The notes beneath the pieces were generated by a model. The model did no database searches. It saw nothing but the letters and a program-made list of their open reading frames with translations, and was not told the origin of the DNA. Shown piece after piece: positions 62,072-64,000 of a DNA stretch of 64,000 nt (within the stretch, counting starts at the first letter, position 1; the number at the start of each line of letters is the position of its first letter). The translations under genes were made by a program, and so were the position numbers. Origin of the DNA: Amycolatopsis nalaikhensis (GTDB lineage: Bacteria; Actinomycetota; Actinomycetes; Mycobacteriales; Pseudonocardiaceae); assembly GCF_030264295.1 (NCBI RefSeq), contig NZ_CP127173.1, forward strand, positions 7,757,501 to 7,821,500, written 5' to 3'.

Positions 62072-62707
62072 ATGAGCGGGCCGGTCAAGCGCCGTTACGA
62101 CTCCAGTCGTCGCCGGGAGCAGGCCGGGGAGACCCGGCGGCGGATCCTGGCCGCGGCGCACGACCTGTTCGTCACGAAGGGTTACGGCCGGACGAAGATC
62201 GCGGACGTCGCCGCCGAGGCCGGGGTCGCGCCCGAGACCGTCTACGCGGCGTTCAAGAACAAGCCGGCGCTGCTGCACCGCACCTGGGACGTCACCGTGG
62301 GCGGGGACGACGAGGACGTGCCGATGCTCGAGCGGCCGGCGCTGCGCGCCCTGCTGGCCGAGCCCGACCTGCGGGCCCGGTTCACCGCCTTCGCCGTCTT
62401 CAACACCGCCGTCATGCGGCGGACCGCGCGGCTGCACGTCGCCGTGCGCGGTGCGGCGGCGAGCGACCCGGCGGCGGCCGCGATGCTCGAGGAGATCGAC
62501 CGGCAGCGGCTGGAGAGCATGGCTGAGCACGCCCGGGAGGCGGCGGCCACCGGGCGGCTGGCGGTTTCCGAGGAGGAGTGCCGCGACGTGCTGTGGTCGA
62601 CCACGGACGGGACGCTCTGGCACCAGTTCGTCGAACGCCGTGGCTGGTCCGACGAGCGGTACGCCGCCTGGCTCGGGCGGCTCTGGGTGACGTCCTTCGT
62701 CGCTTGA
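62072..62707 (+). CDS. TetR-family transcriptional regulator
   Basis: The roughly 211-residue protein has a TetR HTH (LAAAHDLFVTKGYGRTKIAD, AAEAGVAPETVYAAFKNK) and a helical effector domain. ATG 62072 is chosen because GAGGA lies eight bases upstream; GTG 62057 and ATG 62063 are in-frame alternatives overlapping the operator. It probably represses itself and the divergent SnoaL-like gene. Confidence 0.88.
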   Translation: MSGPVKRRYDSSRRREQAGETRRRILAAAHDLFVTKGYGRTKIADVAAEAGVAPETVYAAFKNKPALLHRTWDVTVGGDDEDVPMLERPALRALLAEPDLRARFTAFAVFNTAVMRRTARLHVAVRGAAASDPAAAAMLEEIDRQRLESMAEHAREAAATGRLAVSEEECRDVLWSTTDGTLWHQFVERRGWSDERYAAWLGRLWVTSFVA

Positions 62708-62735
62708 CCGCCCTCGGCTTCGCGCCTAGCCTCAA

Positions 62736-62749
62736 GTTGAAACTTCAAC
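62736..62749. promoter_or_regulatory. Palindrome in the VOC-protein promoter
   Basis: GTTGAA-AC-TTCAAC is an inverted repeat 32 bp upstream of the VOC gene start, preceded by CCTCAA. The layout recalls MerR-family (SoxR-like) promoters in which the operator sits between -35 and -10. Confidence 0.35.
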
Positions 62750-62781
62750 CTGTTCGCGCGGTACCGCACCGGGGGAGTCCG

Positions 62782-63297
62782 ATGTCGATCTTTCGCCTGA
62801 ACCACGCCGTGCTGTACGTGCGCAAGCTGACCGAGAGCGTGGCGTTCTACCGCGACGTTCTGGGCTTCGACTACATCGACGGCGGTGACGCCCACCGCGG
62901 CGCGGCCTTCCTGCGGGCGCCCGGCTCGACGAACGACCACGACCTCGGCCTCTTCGAGATCGGTGCCGACGCCGAGGATTCGGGCGCGGGCCGGACGTCG
63001 GTGGGGCTGTACCACCTGGCGTGGGAGGTCGACACGCTCGGCGACCTCGAGCGCGTCGCCGGGCGCCTGGAGGCGGCGGGCGCGCTGGTCGGCTCCTCCG
63101 ACCACGGCACCACGAAGTCCTTGTACGCCAAGGACCCCAACGGCCTCGAGTTCGAAGTGGTCTGGATCATCCCGAAGGACCTGCTGACCGACGAAGACCG
63201 GGCGAAGAGCAGCGCGATCGGGCGCCTGGACCTGGCGGCGGAGCTGGCGAAGTACGGCCCCGACGCGCGCAGCGGCGTCGGGATTTCCCGCTCCTAG
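62782..63297 (+). CDS. VOC-family (glyoxalase/dioxygenase superfamily) protein
   Basis: The 171-residue protein has the vicinal-oxygen-chelate pattern: LNHAVLYVRKLTESVAFYRDVLGF, HDLGLFEIG, GLYHLAWEVDTLGDLERV and DPNGLEFEVVW with metal-binding His and Glu (HAV, HLA, E in LEFE). Substrate unknown; relatives include extradiol dioxygenases and thiol transferases. ATG 62782 follows GGGGGAG. Its stop shares CTAG (63294-63297) with the convergent DoxX gene. Confidence 0.9.
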   Translation: MSIFRLNHAVLYVRKLTESVAFYRDVLGFDYIDGGDAHRGAAFLRAPGSTNDHDLGLFEIGADAEDSGAGRTSVGLYHLAWEVDTLGDLERVAGRLEAAGALVGSSDHGTTKSLYAKDPNGLEFEVVWIIPKDLLTDEDRAKSSAIGRLDLAAELAKYGPDARSGVGISRS

Positions 63298-63719
63298 GCC
63301 GTCACGCGGGGCCGCGACGGCGCCGAAACCCGTTGCAGCACAGGCAGGTTGCCGAGCGCGAAGCGGCCGGGGCCGACGAACGCGACGACGAGCAGGGCCC
63401 AGCAGAACAGCGTGGCCGCCTCGCCGCCGTTCTGGATCGGGAACAGGCCGTCCGGCAGGTGCGCGGTGAAGTAGGCGTAGGCCATCGAGCCCGAGCCGAG
63501 CAGCGCGGCCCAGCGGGTGCCGAGGCCGAGGCAGACCAGCGCGCCGCAGACGAGCTGGATGACCGCCGCCCACCAGCCGGGCCACGCCCCGACGGCGGCG
63601 GCGCTCTTCGCGCCGAACAGGCCGAACAGGGTTTTCAGCCCGTGGCAGGCGAAGAGGAAGCCGATGACGATGCGGTAGAGCCCGATGACGTGCTCGCGGG
63701 CCGGGTCCAGGCGGTGCAT
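63294..63719 (-). CDS. DoxX-family membrane protein
   Basis: The 141-residue protein has four predicted transmembrane helices: IGLYRIVIGFLFACHGLKTL, WWAAVIQLVCGALVCLGLG, AALLGSGSMAYAYFTAHLP and TLFCWALLVVAFVGPGRFA. This is the DoxX/SURF4-like small membrane family, associated with thiol-redox stress complexes in mycobacteria. Start ATG 63719; the region upstream to the window end is non-coding as far as seen. Confidence 0.88.
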   Translation of the reverse strand: MHRLDPAREHVIGLYRIVIGFLFACHGLKTLFGLFGAKSAAAVGAWPGWWAAVIQLVCGALVCLGLGTRWAALLGSGSMAYAYFTAHLPDGLFPIQNGGEAATLFCWALLVVAFVGPGRFALGNLPVLQRVSAPSRPRVTA

Positions 63720-63944
63720 GGGTGCCTCCGGGGACGGGGGGCGGGCGGGGAGTGCGGTGGGCCGGTCCGGATTCGGCCCTTTCAGATATACCGCCCGTGG
63801 TGAATGTCTGCACCCCTCTAAAGTCGCGTAACCGGTTCAGCGGAAATCGCGAACGGGCGGCAAAGCGAACGCTGTTCTTGCCTCGCGGCGTGGTTTCTGC
63901 TCTGCTGGACAAGGGAAAACCGCCGGACGGGTGATCTTCGCCAT

Positions 63945-63960
63945 TGTGGTCCAGACCAGT
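63945..63960. promoter_or_regulatory. DasR-like (dre)/chitinase-type operator near the window end
   Basis: TGGTCCAGACCA (63947-63958) is the classic 12-bp element of Streptomyces chitinase promoters and fits the DasR core. A further half-site TTGGTCC follows at about 63969-63975. A chitin- or GlcNAc-related gene is expected just beyond base 64000. Confidence 0.5.
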
Positions 63961-64000
63961 TGGAGAATTGGTCCGGTTTCGCGAATGTTTCCGATTCTTT

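Overview
This is a high-GC, gene-dense actinobacterial chromosome segment. Frequent GTG starts, 4-bp start/stop overlaps, F420-linked enzymes, LuxR/TetR/MarR regulators, Tat-exported enzymes and DUF4360/DUF1883/DUF6292-type proteins fit the Pseudonocardiaceae. Amycolatopsis is my best guess, from gene style and the palindromic intergenic repeats; no rRNA or marker gene confirms it. I saw no tRNA, rRNA, insertion sequence, prophage or CRISPR array.

Layout. 1-2.7 kb: carboxymuconolactone-decarboxylase protein and an unbroken HAD hydrolase-MDR oxidoreductase reading frame. 3.4-5.7 kb: sugar-porter MFS transporter converging on an F420-type luciferase-like enzyme that has a KstR-like operator. 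6.3-10 kb: cobalamin-dependent methionine synthase (metH) behind an S-adenosylhomocysteine riboswitch. 10-12.6 kb: FAD monooxygenase and a secreted PI-PLC-like enzyme. 12.9-22.7 kb: a LuxR/LAL regulator followed by a four-gene operon: an N/Q-rich 27-residue-repeat protein, a tandem-GTPase dynamin (IniA+IniC-like), an acidic His-containing protein and a membrane-anchored Hsp70 ATPase domain. 23-29 kb: cutA, an RraA-like protein and signalling genes (NarL regulator, HATPase, double-PAS kinase, receiver protein, STAS, GlxA-type regulator). 29.2-38.3 kb: small enzymes, a TM-TPR protein, a PaaK-like ligase with MarR, a Pro/Val-repeat secreted protein, an amidohydrolase and an endonuclease V-like protein. 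38.5-43.4 kb: Tat-exported glutaminase-like lectin protein, then a polyamine operon (PLP decarboxylase, speD, speE). 44.5-47.1 kb: MarR/MMPL divergon. 47.1-51.1 kb (minus): a five-gene partner-switching operon (STAS, HATPase, PP2C, CarH-type B12 photosensor, STAS). 51.2-64 kb: VanZ-RDD protein, a frameshifted PPOX enzyme, LTA-synthase-like sulfatase, S1 protease, two TetR modules, an M15 peptidase, VOC and DoxX proteins.

How parts work together. The 15.6-22.7 kb operon looks like an elaborated envelope-stress (iniBAC-like) system in which a putative amyloid-like repeat protein is paired with membrane-remodelling GTPases and an Hsp70. The 47-51 kb operon looks like a light (B12) input wired into an anti-sigma partner-switching cascade. 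Several regulator/target pairs have a clear palindromic operator between them (MarR-MMPL, TetR-hydrolase, TetR-SnoaL). Two DasR-like sites and one LacI-like site suggest carbon-source control of secreted proteins.

Sequence oddities. There is one clear frameshift (PPOX gene), one response regulator without a normal stop, one fused reading frame, three families of intergenic repeat, and four convergent gene pairs that share a single CTAG as both stop codons.
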